Assembly (NCBI RefSeq): GCF_027942295.1
Contig: NZ_CP101416.1
Coordinates: 2,024,001 to 2,088,000 of the forward strand
DNA from: Pseudanabaena sp. Chao 1811
GTDB taxonomy: Bacteria; Cyanobacteriota; Cyanobacteriia; Pseudanabaenales; Pseudanabaenaceae
Direction of reading: 5' to 3'
DNA: 64,000 bases
Every line of letters starts with the position of its first letter. The first letter of the stretch is position 1. Both the position numbers and the translations under genes were made by a program. Below the pieces are notes generated by a model that ran no database searches, was not told the DNA's origin, and saw only the letters and a list, made by a program, of their open reading frames with translations. Of the stretch, positions 46,210 to 54,561 are shown piece after piece.

Positions 46210-46826
46210 AGTTCGACTCCTTGCGCTTCTAAAAACTTTCTGATGGCACTACGGGCATGGAATAATCGCGATTTCACCGTGCCGACAGGAATAGACAAAA
46301 TTTCCGCGATATCTTTTTGGGGTAGCTCTTCGAGATCATGCAGTACCAATACCGCTCGATGATCTTCGCTGAGCTTAGCTAAACCTCGTTGCATGATGTC
46401 TTGATAATGCATTTGATTTAACCCTGCTTGCTGATAGCCATCACGGGCGATCGCATCATCGGAGAGGTTTTCGAGTTGCTCATCTTCGACGGAGATATTG
46501 CGCGATCGCATTTTTGCTAGCGCTTTGCGGCGATCGCTTGCCACATTAAAGGCAATCCGATAGAGCCATGTCGAGAATTGGGAAGATTGCCGAAATTTAC
46601 CTAATCCTTTCCAAGCTCTGAGGAAAACATCCTGCACCAGATCATCTAAACCATCGGAGCCACATAGCTGAAAGAGCGTTGACCGCACCTTGTGATGGTG
46701 AAGTTGATATAGCTTTTTAAAGCTATGGGCATCACCATGCAAGCTCGCTTGCACCAGATGGAGATCGGGATCAGAAGGATCAGAAGGATTAGGAGTTTCG
46801 ATATTTGTAGTTATGGTTTTGAACAT
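46206..46826 (-). CDS. ECF-type RNA polymerase sigma factor
   Basis: A 206-residue group 4 sigma factor. Region 2 spans about residues 30-100 (FKKLYQLHHHKVRS, DDLVQDVFLRAWKGL, SQFSTWLYRIAFNVASD). Region 4 spans about 150-200 (LSEDHRAVLVLHDLEELPQKDIAEILSIPVGTVKSRLFHAR). The linker carries an acidic insert. It is co-encoded with a membrane protein that probably holds it inactive, and a Spy-like periplasmic protein follows, the layout of an envelope-stress regulon resembling RpoE/Rse-Cpx systems. It may autoregulate from the AT-rich gap up to 46990, where the DUF2993 gene diverges. Confidence 0.92.
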   Translation of the reverse strand: MFKTITTNIETPNPSDPSDPDLHLVQASLHGDAHSFKKLYQLHHHKVRSTLFQLCGSDGLDDLVQDVFLRAWKGLGKFRQSSQFSTWLYRIAFNVASDRRKALAKMRSRNISVEDEQLENLSDDAIARDGYQQAGLNQMHYQDIMQRGLAKLSEDHRAVLVLHDLEELPQKDIAEILSIPVGTVKSRLFHARSAIRKFLEAQGVEL

Positions 46827-46992
46827 CGACTATCAACATCCATATCTCGGCTTATTGCGGTTTTCATTATTACCAAAATTAACCTTGTGAGCATCTATAC
46901 TTATTGAGGCAATATCGATGGCTATCAACTTATAGGTTTTGACCGCCATCACCTCAAAAAGGTTCACCCCAAAAAGGGTTACAAAAACTCAT

Positions 46993-47493
46993 ATGTCCGT
47001 TGTTAGTTCTGTATTAATTCCTATCATTAAACTGTGGCTGCGATCGCAGGTCGAACATATCGATACTCTCGAAATTGCGATCGCAGGCAAAAGTCGTCAA
47101 ATTTTAAGCGGTGATATTCCTAAAGCAAATGTGATTGGGGCGGGGGCAAAATATCAAGGCTTAGCAGTAACTAATATCGATCTATGTGCAGAAGCAATTC
47201 ATCTCAATATTGCCCAAATCCTCAAGGGAGAAGCTTTACGACTGCTTGATCCCATTCGCGTAACGATGGATGTCGAGCTATCTCCCGAAGATCTCCAAAG
47301 CTGTCTCAAGTCACCTATTTTCCTTGATGCGATCGCCCCTGATGCACCGCCTACAGCCACAACCGACGATGAGATTCGCGCTTTACTAGAGCATCTAGTC
47401 CATAAGCTCGGTGATGAATTTACATTGCATGAACTAGCGATCGCTGATGGTGGTGCGAAATGCCGTGGTGAATTTGCGATCGCCGCCACATAA
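46993..47493 (+). CDS. DUF2993 lipid-binding-like protein
   Basis: A 166-residue protein (ATG 46993 preferred to an in-frame TTG at 46939). The pattern VEHIDTLEIAIAGKSRQILSG, ANVIGAGAKYQGLAVTNIDLCAEAI and VTMDVELSPEDLQSC is that of the DUF2993/LmeA-like family, widespread in cyanobacteria, with a fold resembling lipid-binding TULIP/BPI proteins. No signal peptide is evident here, so it may act on the cytoplasmic membrane face. Function is not known for cyanobacterial members. Confidence 0.75.
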   Translation: MSVVSSVLIPIIKLWLRSQVEHIDTLEIAIAGKSRQILSGDIPKANVIGAGAKYQGLAVTNIDLCAEAIHLNIAQILKGEALRLLDPIRVTMDVELSPEDLQSCLKSPIFLDAIAPDAPPTATTDDEIRALLEHLVHKLGDEFTLHELAIADGGAKCRGEFAIAAT

Positions 47494-47896
47494 CCCACAT
47501 AACTTTATATAGCAGACCTAAATCATTTGTAGATTTTTAGTTTGTGGAAGAGCGACTCTAAAAGTTTCTTTTTCGTCAATTATTTAGCATTTTTATATGG
47601 TTTCAGGTAAGACAATTTATTGCTTTTGTCAAGCTAATAAGTTACTTAAAAGTTAGCAATAAGTTATACAGACAAAAACTTAAAACCACCTTTGAGCCAA
47701 GCTTTTAGCGATATTCAGCTAATGACTATATTTTGTTTCATACAATACACAATATTTTTTTAAGTATATGCTTAGATACTAATCATTACTGTGGTTTATA
47801 TTTTATACAAATGAAATATAACTATCTAGTATTTCTATATTTTGTTGTTTTAACTTTCTCAACATCAAAATAAGTTCAAGATGAGGATTGAGATAA
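47494..47896. other. AT-rich gene-free stretch
   Basis: About 400 bp without a gene. The first 65 bp hold a partial copy of the ATATAG..CCTAAAT repeat; the remainder is AT-rich with no structure I can name. Confidence 0.6.
47507..47560. repeat. Partial copy of the ATATAG..CCTAAAT repeat
   Basis: The end ATATAGCAGACCTAAAT, then CATTTGTAGATTTT and TGTGGAAG-GCG, follows the right half of the element at 7251-7344 (read in reverse complement). The second inverted end is not found, so this copy is truncated. Confidence 0.65.
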
Positions 47897-48196
47897 ATGA
47901 ACTCCAACAATAGCGTAAAGGCTGTTACAGCAAAAGATAGTCTAGTAATAGATATTTTGTATAGTGAGTTTGGTGTTTGTACAGTTAACCAAGCTATGAG
48001 CCACATAGATTCTTATAAGAGTTATAAAACAGAAAAAAGAAGTATCATTCAAGAACATTTCAACAAGCTCTCCTATGAATGGCAAATGGGCAATGCTAAA
48101 GGTTATCTAGAATCATTAGCCACAGAATTGAAGTACTACATTCTCTGTCATCTCATGGAAGATTATATAAACGATAAAACCAGTCAAGAAGTATAA
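47897..48196 (+). CDS. Small hypothetical protein
   Basis: A 99-residue soluble, mostly helical protein I do not recognise (SYKSYKTEKRSIIQEHFNKL, then YLESLATELKYYILCHLMEDYI). GAGG lies a few bases upstream of the ATG and a T-tailed hairpin follows 39 bp after the stop, so a genuine transcription unit is likely. No signal peptide or membrane segment. The region is AT-rich without HIP1 sites, which may mean it was acquired. Confidence 0.5.
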   Translation: MNSNNSVKAVTAKDSLVIDILYSEFGVCTVNQAMSHIDSYKSYKTEKRSIIQEHFNKLSYEWQMGNAKGYLESLATELKYYILCHLMEDYINDKTSQEV

Positions 48197-48234
48197 AGTA
48201 CATTACTGCTCTAGATATTACCTAACGGCTAAAT

Positions 48235-48271
48235 AAAAATGGGTGTGGCGCAAAGTGTCACACCCATTTTT
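48235..48271. terminator. Hairpin with T-tract, CAAAG loop
   Basis: Arms AAAAATGGGTGTG (48235-48247) and its complement (48259-48271), with wobble pairs closing on CAAAG, followed by T-runs. A terminator for the 99-residue gene that also has the triloop form. Confidence 0.75.
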
Positions 48272-48335
48272 TTGTCCTCAATAATTTGAGTATTACCAAT
48301 CAAAGTAAGTAGCTAGGCGTAATTAACAAACAGAA

Positions 48336-48378
48336 CCAAAACCTGAGGCGCACGCTGCGCGTGCGCCTCAGGTTTTGG
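48336..48378. repeat. Palindrome, 20-bp arms, TGC loop
   Basis: Perfect arms 48336-48355 and 48359-48378 with core GCACGCTGCGCGTGC. Outer arms start CCAAAACC, like several other palindromes in the window. Confidence 0.85.
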
Positions 48379-48507
48379 GGTTTTATATTTAATTGCACCC
48401 AGCTACTTAGTCAATTTTTAGCACCTTTCCAAAGAAGGGTTTTAAAATAGATAGAATTGTCTGCAATACAAAAGTTAATTTCCTTAAACTTTTGTCATTC
48501 TATATAA

Positions 48508-49044
48508 ATGTCCTTTAAATATCTTATTTTTCAGAAATTGCCAAAGTTCTTTTTAATTGTTATCGCCAACCTAGCTTGCTTAGCGATCGCCATCCAACCT
48601 GTATGGGCGCAATTTGGAGCAGTACCAATGCGGGTAAAAGTTTTTGATGGCGATAATATTACCCTTGTGGATCGGGGTATTAAAAATAAAGTCCATCTTG
48701 CCTGTATCGATGCGCCTGAGTTACTACAAGCTGAAGGGGAACATGCCCGCAAGGTATTGCAAAATATTCTTGCCGATGAAGAAATCTATGTGAGGGTTTT
48801 CAAAAAGGATAAATTTGGGCGCTACTACGGTGAAGTGATTGCAGGTGGACAAAATGCCAATAAATTAATGCTGTCCCTCGGACTTGCCCATTATGATCGC
48901 CTGCAAGAAAAGGATTGCCAAGGCTATGCAGAACTGGAAACTAAAGCACAAAGCGATCGCGTTGGTATTTGGGCAAATGGTATAGATGTAATGACACCTA
49001 GCCAATTTCGGCGTGAGAATAAATTATTAGGCGTTGGCTACTAA
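48508..49044 (+). CDS. Secreted thermonuclease-family protein (SNase-like)
   Basis: A 178-residue protein with a signal peptide (hydrophobic residues 13-32, cleavage near VWAQ). The staphylococcal-nuclease fold shows VKVFDGDNITLV, CIDAPELLQAEGEHAR and the catalytic-loop KDKFGRYYGEV. Of the three catalytic residues of S. aureus nuclease, the Glu and the second Arg (FGR) can be placed, but the first Arg, usually just before the (I/V)DTPE motif, appears to be His (KVHLACIDAPE). Activity may be reduced or use another residue. A T-tailed hairpin terminates it. Likely a periplasmic or extracellular nuclease. Confidence 0.82.
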   Translation: MSFKYLIFQKLPKFFLIVIANLACLAIAIQPVWAQFGAVPMRVKVFDGDNITLVDRGIKNKVHLACIDAPELLQAEGEHARKVLQNILADEEIYVRVFKKDKFGRYYGEVIAGGQNANKLMLSLGLAHYDRLQEKDCQGYAELETKAQSDRVGIWANGIDVMTPSQFRRENKLLGVGY

Positions 49045-49079
49045 ACAAAAAAGCTGTGCATTGCACAGCTTTTTTGTTT
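49043..49079. terminator. Terminator after the nuclease gene
   Basis: Arms 49043-49059 and 49063-49079, 17 bp, core TGTGCATTGCACA, with A-run and T-run. It contains the nuclease stop codon. Confidence 0.8.
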
Positions 49080-49089
49080 TTTATTATTA

Positions 49090-49114
49090 AGGGATTGTGC
49101 ATTGCACAATCCCT
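49090..49114. repeat. Palindrome with the same TGTGCATTGCACA core
   Basis: Arms AGGGATTGTGC and GCACAATCCCT around ATT. The core is shared with the hairpin 11 bp away but the outer arms differ. It also lies just 3' of rpsU, for which it could serve as terminator. Confidence 0.75.
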
Positions 49115-49126
49115 GTTTCTGTAAAC

Positions 49127-49318
49127 TTAGACATCGCGACGACGGAAACGACCACGACGCTTAGCATTTTCGGCTTTACGCTTACGTTTTTCGCCTGCTG
49201 TTTCATGATACTGACAGCGACGAATATCTGCTAGTAAGCCAGCTTTTTGGATTTTTTTCTTAAATCGGCGTAGTGCCGACTCAATCCCTTCATTTTCACC
49301 AACGATTATTTGAGTCAT
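49127..49318 (-). CDS. rpsU: 30S ribosomal protein bS21
   Basis: A 63-residue basic protein. [20 protein letters not shown] and the Arg/Lys-rich tail ([20 protein letters not shown] segment) are typical of bS21, which binds near the 3' end of 16S rRNA and helps start-site selection. Length matches cyanobacterial bS21. It is monocistronic here. A 27-bp-arm palindrome lies in its upstream region, about 145 bp from the start. Confidence 0.96.
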   Translation of the reverse strand: MTQIIVGENEGIESALRRFKKKIQKAGLLADIRRCQYHETAGEKRKRKAENAKRRGRFRRRDV

Positions 49319-49461
49319 GCTTATTTTGGGAGCAAAGTATTGTTCTTATTATGCTTTAGTTTGGCGCATTTTAATTTAGGCGGCGACTATCTAGGTTAGC
49401 AAATCTAAGCCTATGTTGTAAAGTTTATTTTTGTATAGCGGCGATCGCCTACTTACATCTA

Positions 49462-49520
49462 GAGAAACCCAAAAGATTAGAGTCGGCACAAAGTGCCGAC
49501 TCTAATCTTTTGGGTTTCTC
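49462..49520. repeat. Longest palindrome: 27-bp perfect arms, CAAAG loop
   Basis: Arms 49462-49488 and 49494-49520 pair without mismatch around CAAAG. It lies between the divergent rpsU and GMC genes, so it cannot terminate either. Outer arms GAGAAACCCAAAAG recall those at 32246 and 55952. Confidence 0.9.
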
Positions 49521-49602
49521 AAAAAAGATTGCTCTCGCACGATCATTTTCAGTCAAGATATTTAGTTGCTAAGGTTATCCAGCAAAAGGTTTTTCAAGAA
49601 AC

Positions 49603-51261
49603 ATGAGTCCCCATCCTTCTACAGAAGTTTACGATGCGATCGTAGTTGGCTCTGGAGCCAATGGCGGCGTGGCTGCCAAGGAATTAAGCGAACGTGGTTT
49701 AAAAGTCCTTGTCTTAGAAGCAGGTCGGACTCCCGCAGCAACTGATCTCGGAAATCAGGCAAGGGATATGGCAAAGCGAGTATATAACCTTGCGATCGCG
49801 AAGCGTCAGTCCTATCAGTCCATGCATCCTGGATATTGGAAGGCAAATCCTGACCTGTTTATTGATGAAAAAGACAATCCTTATACTACGCCACCCGATC
49901 AGCCCTTTTATTGGATTCGGGGTCGTCAGGTGGGCGGCAAAAGCTTAACTTGGGGCGGGATCACTTTACGCTTATCCGATTATGAATTTAAGGCAGCGAG
50001 TCGTGATGGACATGAGCAGGACTGGCCGATCGCCTATAACGATCTCGCGCCCTACTACAGTAAGTTAGAAAAATTCTTTCAGGTGCGGGGTAGCCAAGAA
50101 GGTTTAGCGCAATTGCCCGATGGTGACTATCAGCCAACTTTGCCGCTAACGCCTGCGGAGGAGCATCTCAAGCAAATAGTCGAAAGTAAATGGTCAGATC
50201 GGCGGCTGATCCCTTCACGGGGTTTTGGGTTGCATCGACGCACACCAGAACAGCCTTGGCCCGCGTATTCCAGTTTGGGTTCTTCGCTAAAGGCGGCGAT
50301 CGCGACGGGAAATGTGACTTTGCGATCGGATGCAATGGTGAGCCATGTGATTTTTGATCCTGACACCCATCTGGCGCGTGGGGTGGGCTATATCGATCGC
50401 CAGACCAATCAAGCCTATGAAGCCTTCGGGCGGACAGTGGTTTTATGCGCCTCCACGATTGAATCGGTGCGGATTTTATTGCACTCTACTGAGAAATATC
50501 AAACTGCGGGCTTAACTAATCCTTCGGGAATGCTCGGTAGATTTTTGATGGATCATGTGTCCACCTCGACATTCTTTTTGTTACCTCAGATCAAGCAAAC
50601 TAAAACCTTTGATCTTTCAGGATGTGACAGCTTTTTCATCCCTTGCTTCTGCAATTTAGAATCGCAACAGGAGAAATTTTTGCGCGGCTATGGTATCTGG
50701 GGCGGCGTACAGCGCTTTGATTTGCCCCATATTTTACGAAAAGTTGGCGATGGCTCAATTGGTTTCCTAATTGCCCACGGTGAGGTTTTGCCCCGCTATG
50801 ACAATCGCGTGCAACTTAGTCAGGATGTTGTAGATGCGTGGGGGCTACCTGTACCGCACATTGAATGTGCATGGTCAGAGAATGAACATCTGATGCTCGA
50901 TCATATGCACCGACAGATTGATGAAATCATCAAACTCGCAGGGGGCAAGAATATGCAATTGACAGAGATGTTCCATGTACCTGTGTTTTCAGAATTTGTC
51001 AGTCGCATGGAGGAAACCATGTCATATTCTGCGCCCCCCGGCTATTACATCCATGAAGTCGGTGGTGCGAGAATGGGCAACTCCCCCGATCATTCAGTTG
51101 TCAATGCCCATAACCAAATATGGGAAGCGCCAAATCTCTTTGTCACCGATGGGGCTTGTTGGACTTCCTCTGGTTGGCAAAGTCCGACCTTAACGGAGAT
51201 GGCGATTACGGCGAGAGCTAGTGAGTTTATTGCCGAAGAAATGCGAAAAGGTAATTTGTAA
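49603..51261 (+). CDS. GMC-family FAD oxidoreductase
   Basis: A 552-residue flavoprotein of the glucose-methanol-choline family. The FAD dinucleotide motif VVGSGANGGVAAKEL is near residue 14, with the acidic end of strand two in VLEAGR. WIRGRQVGGKSLTWGGI (about residue 105) and the C-terminal HEVGGARMGN and TSSGWQSPTLTEMAI complete the family signature. It oxidises an alcohol or sugar whose identity is not readable. No signal peptide, so cytoplasmic. The stop lies in a 17-bp palindrome shared with the convergent synthetase gene. Confidence 0.88.
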   Translation: MSPHPSTEVYDAIVVGSGANGGVAAKELSERGLKVLVLEAGRTPAATDLGNQARDMAKRVYNLAIAKRQSYQSMHPGYWKANPDLFIDEKDNPYTTPPDQPFYWIRGRQVGGKSLTWGGITLRLSDYEFKAASRDGHEQDWPIAYNDLAPYYSKLEKFFQVRGSQEGLAQLPDGDYQPTLPLTPAEEHLKQIVESKWSDRRLIPSRGFGLHRRTPEQPWPAYSSLGSSLKAAIATGNVTLRSDAMVSHVIFDPDTHLARGVGYIDRQTNQAYEAFGRTVVLCASTIESVRILLHSTEKYQTAGLTNPSGMLGRFLMDHVSTSTFFLLPQIKQTKTFDLSGCDSFFIPCFCNLESQQEKFLRGYGIWGGVQRFDLPHILRKVGDGSIGFLIAHGEVLPRYDNRVQLSQDVVDAWGLPVPHIECAWSENEHLMLDHMHRQIDEIIKLAGGKNMQLTEMFHVPVFSEFVSRMEETMSYSAPPGYYIHEVGGARMGNSPDHSVVNAHNQIWEAPNLFVTDGACWTSSGWQSPTLTEMAITARASEFIAEEMRKGNL

Positions 51262-51296
51262 TTAAAAGCCATTGCTTCGCAATGGCTTTTAATTAC
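51258..51296. repeat. Palindrome, 17-bp arms, CTTCG loop, between convergent genes
   Basis: Perfect arms 51258-51274 and 51280-51296 around CTTCG. Both flanking stop codons overlap the arms. It could act as a bidirectional terminator, although the T-run is short. Confidence 0.85.
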
Positions 51297-54037
51297 ATGA
51301 CAAAGGTAGCTTTTAACATGCCTTCATCGGGATCGGGTTGGAGTTTGAATCCTAATCTGCGACAAATGCTTTGCATGGGGTCATTGCTATTGAGGATATA
51401 GCCAACGATCGCTTCTAGATTTTGTTCCTTACCAATTTCTAAAATGCGGCGTAGTAGCTCAGTGCCTAGTCCCTGATGATGATAGCGATCGCTCACAATC
51501 AGCGCAAATTCGGCTTCGTTAGTGCCATGTAACTTACTCAGCCTTGCTACGCCTAAAATCTCATGTTCAGAGGTTTCAGGATTTTTGTAATCGGCGGCTA
51601 AGACCATTTCGCGATCGTAATCAATAAAGCAAATGCGGGTCAAACGTTCATGGGCGATCCGCTTTGTCAATTTCACCGTATGGGCATAACGCAAATAGAC
51701 GCTCTCTTCCGAGAGACTCTGATGGAACTGCACCATTAATGGTTCATCTTCAGGGCGAATGGGGCGAATGGTAACGCGATCGCCTTTAAGCGATTGCCAG
51801 CACTGCACATATTTGGTGGGATAGGGCGTAATCGCAGGGATCGGACGTTGCGCGATATCTTCATCCGTATGTAATACAACTCTGGCATCAAGGGCGATCA
51901 TGCCATCTGCCGAAACTAGCAAAGGATTAATATCGATTTCGCGAATTTGGGGCTGCTCAACCACTAGCTGACTGAAGTTCACCAGTAATTGCTCAAGTTT
52001 TGCCATATCGATCGCTTTTCGACCTCGGACTCCCTGCAAGGCTTTGTAAATGCGGGTTTGTTCCATCATCCGCCTTGCAAGGGTTGTATTGAGTGGTGGT
52101 AAGGCAAGCGCCCGATCTTTAAATACTTCCACCAATTGACCACCCATCCCAAAGAGCATCACTTCTCCAAATTGCGGATCAAGACTACTGCCGAGAATCA
52201 GTTCATAACCTTCCATTTTCACCATTGGCTGTACCGTGACACCCAAAAAGGCTTCAGGATCAATGGCGCGAACTTTGGCTGCGATCGCCATAAAAGCACG
52301 GGTAACGGCCGCCGCATCTTCTAAATTCAAACGCACACCACCCACATCGGTTTTATGGGTGATCTTTTCCGAATGCAGTTTGAGAACTACGGGATAGCCA
52401 AAGCGATCGGCGATTTCTACGGCTTCAATATCACTAGTAGCGATTTCGGTCGGGACGGTGGGAATACCATAGGCGGCGAGTAAATTTTTCGATTCGTATT
52501 CAGTCAAGAGATTGCGATCGCTTTTTGTGGCTTGGGCGAGAATGCGTTCGGCTAACTGGCGATCGGGCGCATGTAAATCTGAATCCACAGGCAGGGAAGG
52601 CGTTTCATAGATTCCCTTCAGATTGTAGGTATACCGCCACATGTAGTTAAACAAGCGCACAGCCGTATCGGGATAGGGAAATGTGGGAATCTTCGCTTGA
52701 TTGAGAATTTCCGTTCCTGCGGCGATTTCCGCGCCACCCATCCAACTCGATAAAATGGGCTTGCCTAATTTGCTGTAGGACTTGAGCTTCTCTGCGGTTT
52801 GGGTGGGATTGGTCATCGCCTGTGGAGTCAAGATCACCAACATCGCGTCACTATTGGGATCATCAGCAACTACTTCAAGGGTTTGGGCATAGCGATCGCT
52901 GCTGGCATCGCCGAGAATATCAATAGGATTGTGATGACTCCATTGCGCGGGTAAAAACTGATTTAATTTCTGGACTGTCTCTGGTGCGAGTTCCGACAAT
53001 GCACCACCACCACTGATCAGCGCATCGGTAGCGATCGCCCCAGGACCTCCCGCATTGGTGACAATCGAGAGACGATTGCCCTTGGGTCTCGGTTGTTTTG
53101 CTAGAGTTTCCGCCATATCAAATAGATCGGAAATGGTATGTACTCGCAATACCCCACAGCGCCGAAAAGCCGCGTTTAAAACTTCATCACTACCCGTCAA
53201 AGCTCCTGTATGTGAAGCCGCCGCCTTTGCTGCTGCCTCCGTATGTCCAACTTTCAAGACAATAATCGGTTTATCCATCGCGACCTCGCGGGCTGCCGAG
53301 AGAAAAGCATGGGCATCACCAATGGATTCCATATAGAGAACGATGCTGTGGGTATGGGGATCATCCCCAAGATATTCAATCAAATCACCCCAACCCACAT
53401 CTAGCATCGAACCAATGGAGACGAAGGCACTAAAGCCAACATTCTCACCTAAGCTCCAATCTAAAATCGAAGTACAGAGCGCTCCACTTTGACTGATGAA
53501 CGCAACATTGCCAGACCGAGCACTTGTACCCGCAAAAGTGGCATTTAGTCCTGCAAGGGGATTCATTAAACCTAAACAATTGGGACCAATAATTCGCATT
53601 CCCCCCTTACGTGCTTCTGCTAAAACTTCCTTCTCTAGTGCTGCCCCCTGTTCTCCAATTTCCTTAAAGCCTGCGGAAATAATAATTGCCCCCTTTACTC
53701 CTGCGGCTACACATTCACGAATTACCTGTGGAACGGTTGCCGCAGGAGTAGCTATCACTGCTAAATCCACTACATCAGGGACGCTCGCAATATCAGCATA
53801 GGACTTAATTCCTAAGACGCTATGGCGCTGGGGATTGACGGGAAAGACAGTACCACCAAAGGGACTACGAATCAAGTTCCACAATAATGTGCGTCCGACA
53901 CTTCCTTCTCTTTCGCTTGCGCCAATCACAGCAACAGAACGTGGACGAAAAATGCAATCAAGAGGATGACGTTGCTTTTTCCAAATATCATGGGCGGGAT
54001 CGCTAGCACACACTTGGTTTATGAGAATTTTCTCCAT
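51293..54037 (-). CDS. ADP-forming acyl-CoA synthetase fused to a GNAT acetyltransferase
   Basis: A 914-residue fusion. A CoA-binding domain (about 28-165: [22 protein letters not shown]) and a succinyl-CoA-ligase-like domain (about 170-460) are followed by an ATP-grasp domain (about 500-735: [21 protein letters not shown]) and a GNAT domain (about 755-914: [28 protein letters not shown]). [11 protein letters not shown] keeps a His where the phospho-His of ADP-forming synthetases is expected. The order is that of PatZ-type lysine acetyltransferases. It may make acetyl-CoA, acetylate proteins, or do both. A strong AGGAGG lies 5 bases before the ATG. Confidence 0.88.
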   Translation of the reverse strand: MEKILINQVCASDPAHDIWKKQRHPLDCIFRPRSVAVIGASEREGSVGRTLLWNLIRSPFGGTVFPVNPQRHSVLGIKSYADIASVPDVVDLAVIATPAATVPQVIRECVAAGVKGAIIISAGFKEIGEQGAALEKEVLAEARKGGMRIIGPNCLGLMNPLAGLNATFAGTSARSGNVAFISQSGALCTSILDWSLGENVGFSAFVSIGSMLDVGWGDLIEYLGDDPHTHSIVLYMESIGDAHAFLSAAREVAMDKPIIVLKVGHTEAAAKAAASHTGALTGSDEVLNAAFRRCGVLRVHTISDLFDMAETLAKQPRPKGNRLSIVTNAGGPGAIATDALISGGGALSELAPETVQKLNQFLPAQWSHHNPIDILGDASSDRYAQTLEVVADDPNSDAMLVILTPQAMTNPTQTAEKLKSYSKLGKPILSSWMGGAEIAAGTEILNQAKIPTFPYPDTAVRLFNYMWRYTYNLKGIYETPSLPVDSDLHAPDRQLAERILAQATKSDRNLLTEYESKNLLAAYGIPTVPTEIATSDIEAVEIADRFGYPVVLKLHSEKITHKTDVGGVRLNLEDAAAVTRAFMAIAAKVRAIDPEAFLGVTVQPMVKMEGYELILGSSLDPQFGEVMLFGMGGQLVEVFKDRALALPPLNTTLARRMMEQTRIYKALQGVRGRKAIDMAKLEQLLVNFSQLVVEQPQIREIDINPLLVSADGMIALDARVVLHTDEDIAQRPIPAITPYPTKYVQCWQSLKGDRVTIRPIRPEDEPLMVQFHQSLSEESVYLRYAHTVKLTKRIAHERLTRICFIDYDREMVLAADYKNPETSEHEILGVARLSKLHGTNEAEFALIVSDRYHHQGLGTELLRRILEIGKEQNLEAIVGYILNSNDPMQSICRRLGFKLQPDPDEGMLKATFVM

Positions 54038-54182
54038 GCTAACCTCCTGTTCTAAGCCACCAATTTTTATATCTTGTATGGTGTATTAACTTCCACAGTA
54101 ACTCTTTCTCCGTTGATAGCTGCAAAATTTAATCTAATTAAACTTAATTTAAGGAATATTCTTCTCAAATAAATAATGCGGC

Positions 54183-54290
54183 AATACAGCGCTTTGCGCT
54201 GTAAAGGAATATTCAAGATCATTACCTCAATCTACAAGATGAAGCTTTGCTTCATCTTGTAGATTGAGGTACAGCGCGTTGCGCTGTATT
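54183..54290. repeat. Nested palindromes: two ATACAGCGC hairpins flanking a 21-bp-arm hairpin
   Basis: Small hairpins at 54185-54203 (loop CTTTG) and 54270-54288 (loop CGTTG) share arms TACAGCG. Between them lies a hairpin with perfect 21-bp arms at 54224-54244 and 54250-54270, loop CTTTG. The layout looks like one palindrome inserted into another. Confidence 0.8.
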
Positions 54291-54296
54291 AAAAAC

Positions 54297-54347
54297 CAGA
54301 GAAATTTTTGAAAGCGCGGCGAATCCGCGCTTTCAAAAATTTCTCTG
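54297..54347. repeat. Palindrome, 23-bp perfect arms, CGAAT loop
   Basis: Arms 54297-54319 and 54325-54347 pair perfectly around CGAAT. The segment TTTTGAAAGCGYGG is shared with the palindrome at 59971. Confidence 0.88.
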
Positions 54348-54386
54348 TACTACTTTAAGCTGCAACAGGCTCTATAAGTGAACCTA

Positions 54387-54439
54387 AAGCCCAAATTGTT
54401 GTTTTGCAGGCTATGCGTGCAAAACAACAATTTGGGCTT
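54387..54439. repeat. Palindrome, 22-bp perfect arms, 9-nt loop
   Basis: Arms 54387-54408 and 54418-54439, starting AAGCCCAAATTG. The longer loop GGCTATGCG sets it apart from the others. Confidence 0.85.
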
Positions 54440-54561
54440 GGTTGATAACTATGCTGATCTACTTAGTTTTAAGATGTTAAATTTAAATCCACAAAAATAT
54501 TTGACGATTATACTTATTTAAAGTTATTATAGTGAGTTCGGAATTCTAAAACTGTAAAGCC

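Larger units (their letters stand above)
48197..48507. other. Gene-free stretch with two palindromes
   Basis: 311 bp between the small hypothetical gene and the nuclease gene. It contains the hairpins at 48235-48271 and 48336-48378; I see nothing else. Confidence 0.6.
54038..54561. other. 524-bp divergent gap packed with palindromes
   Basis: No gene. It holds five hairpins, the direct repeat AAGGAATATTC (near 54161 and 54205) and an AT-rich segment before der. The flanking genes diverge, so promoters for both must lie here. Confidence 0.7.

Noticed and set aside
49462-49520. Intrinsic terminator at the 27-bp-arm palindrome
   Set aside because: The flanking genes diverge from it, so no transcript of a known gene ends there; kept as a repeat.
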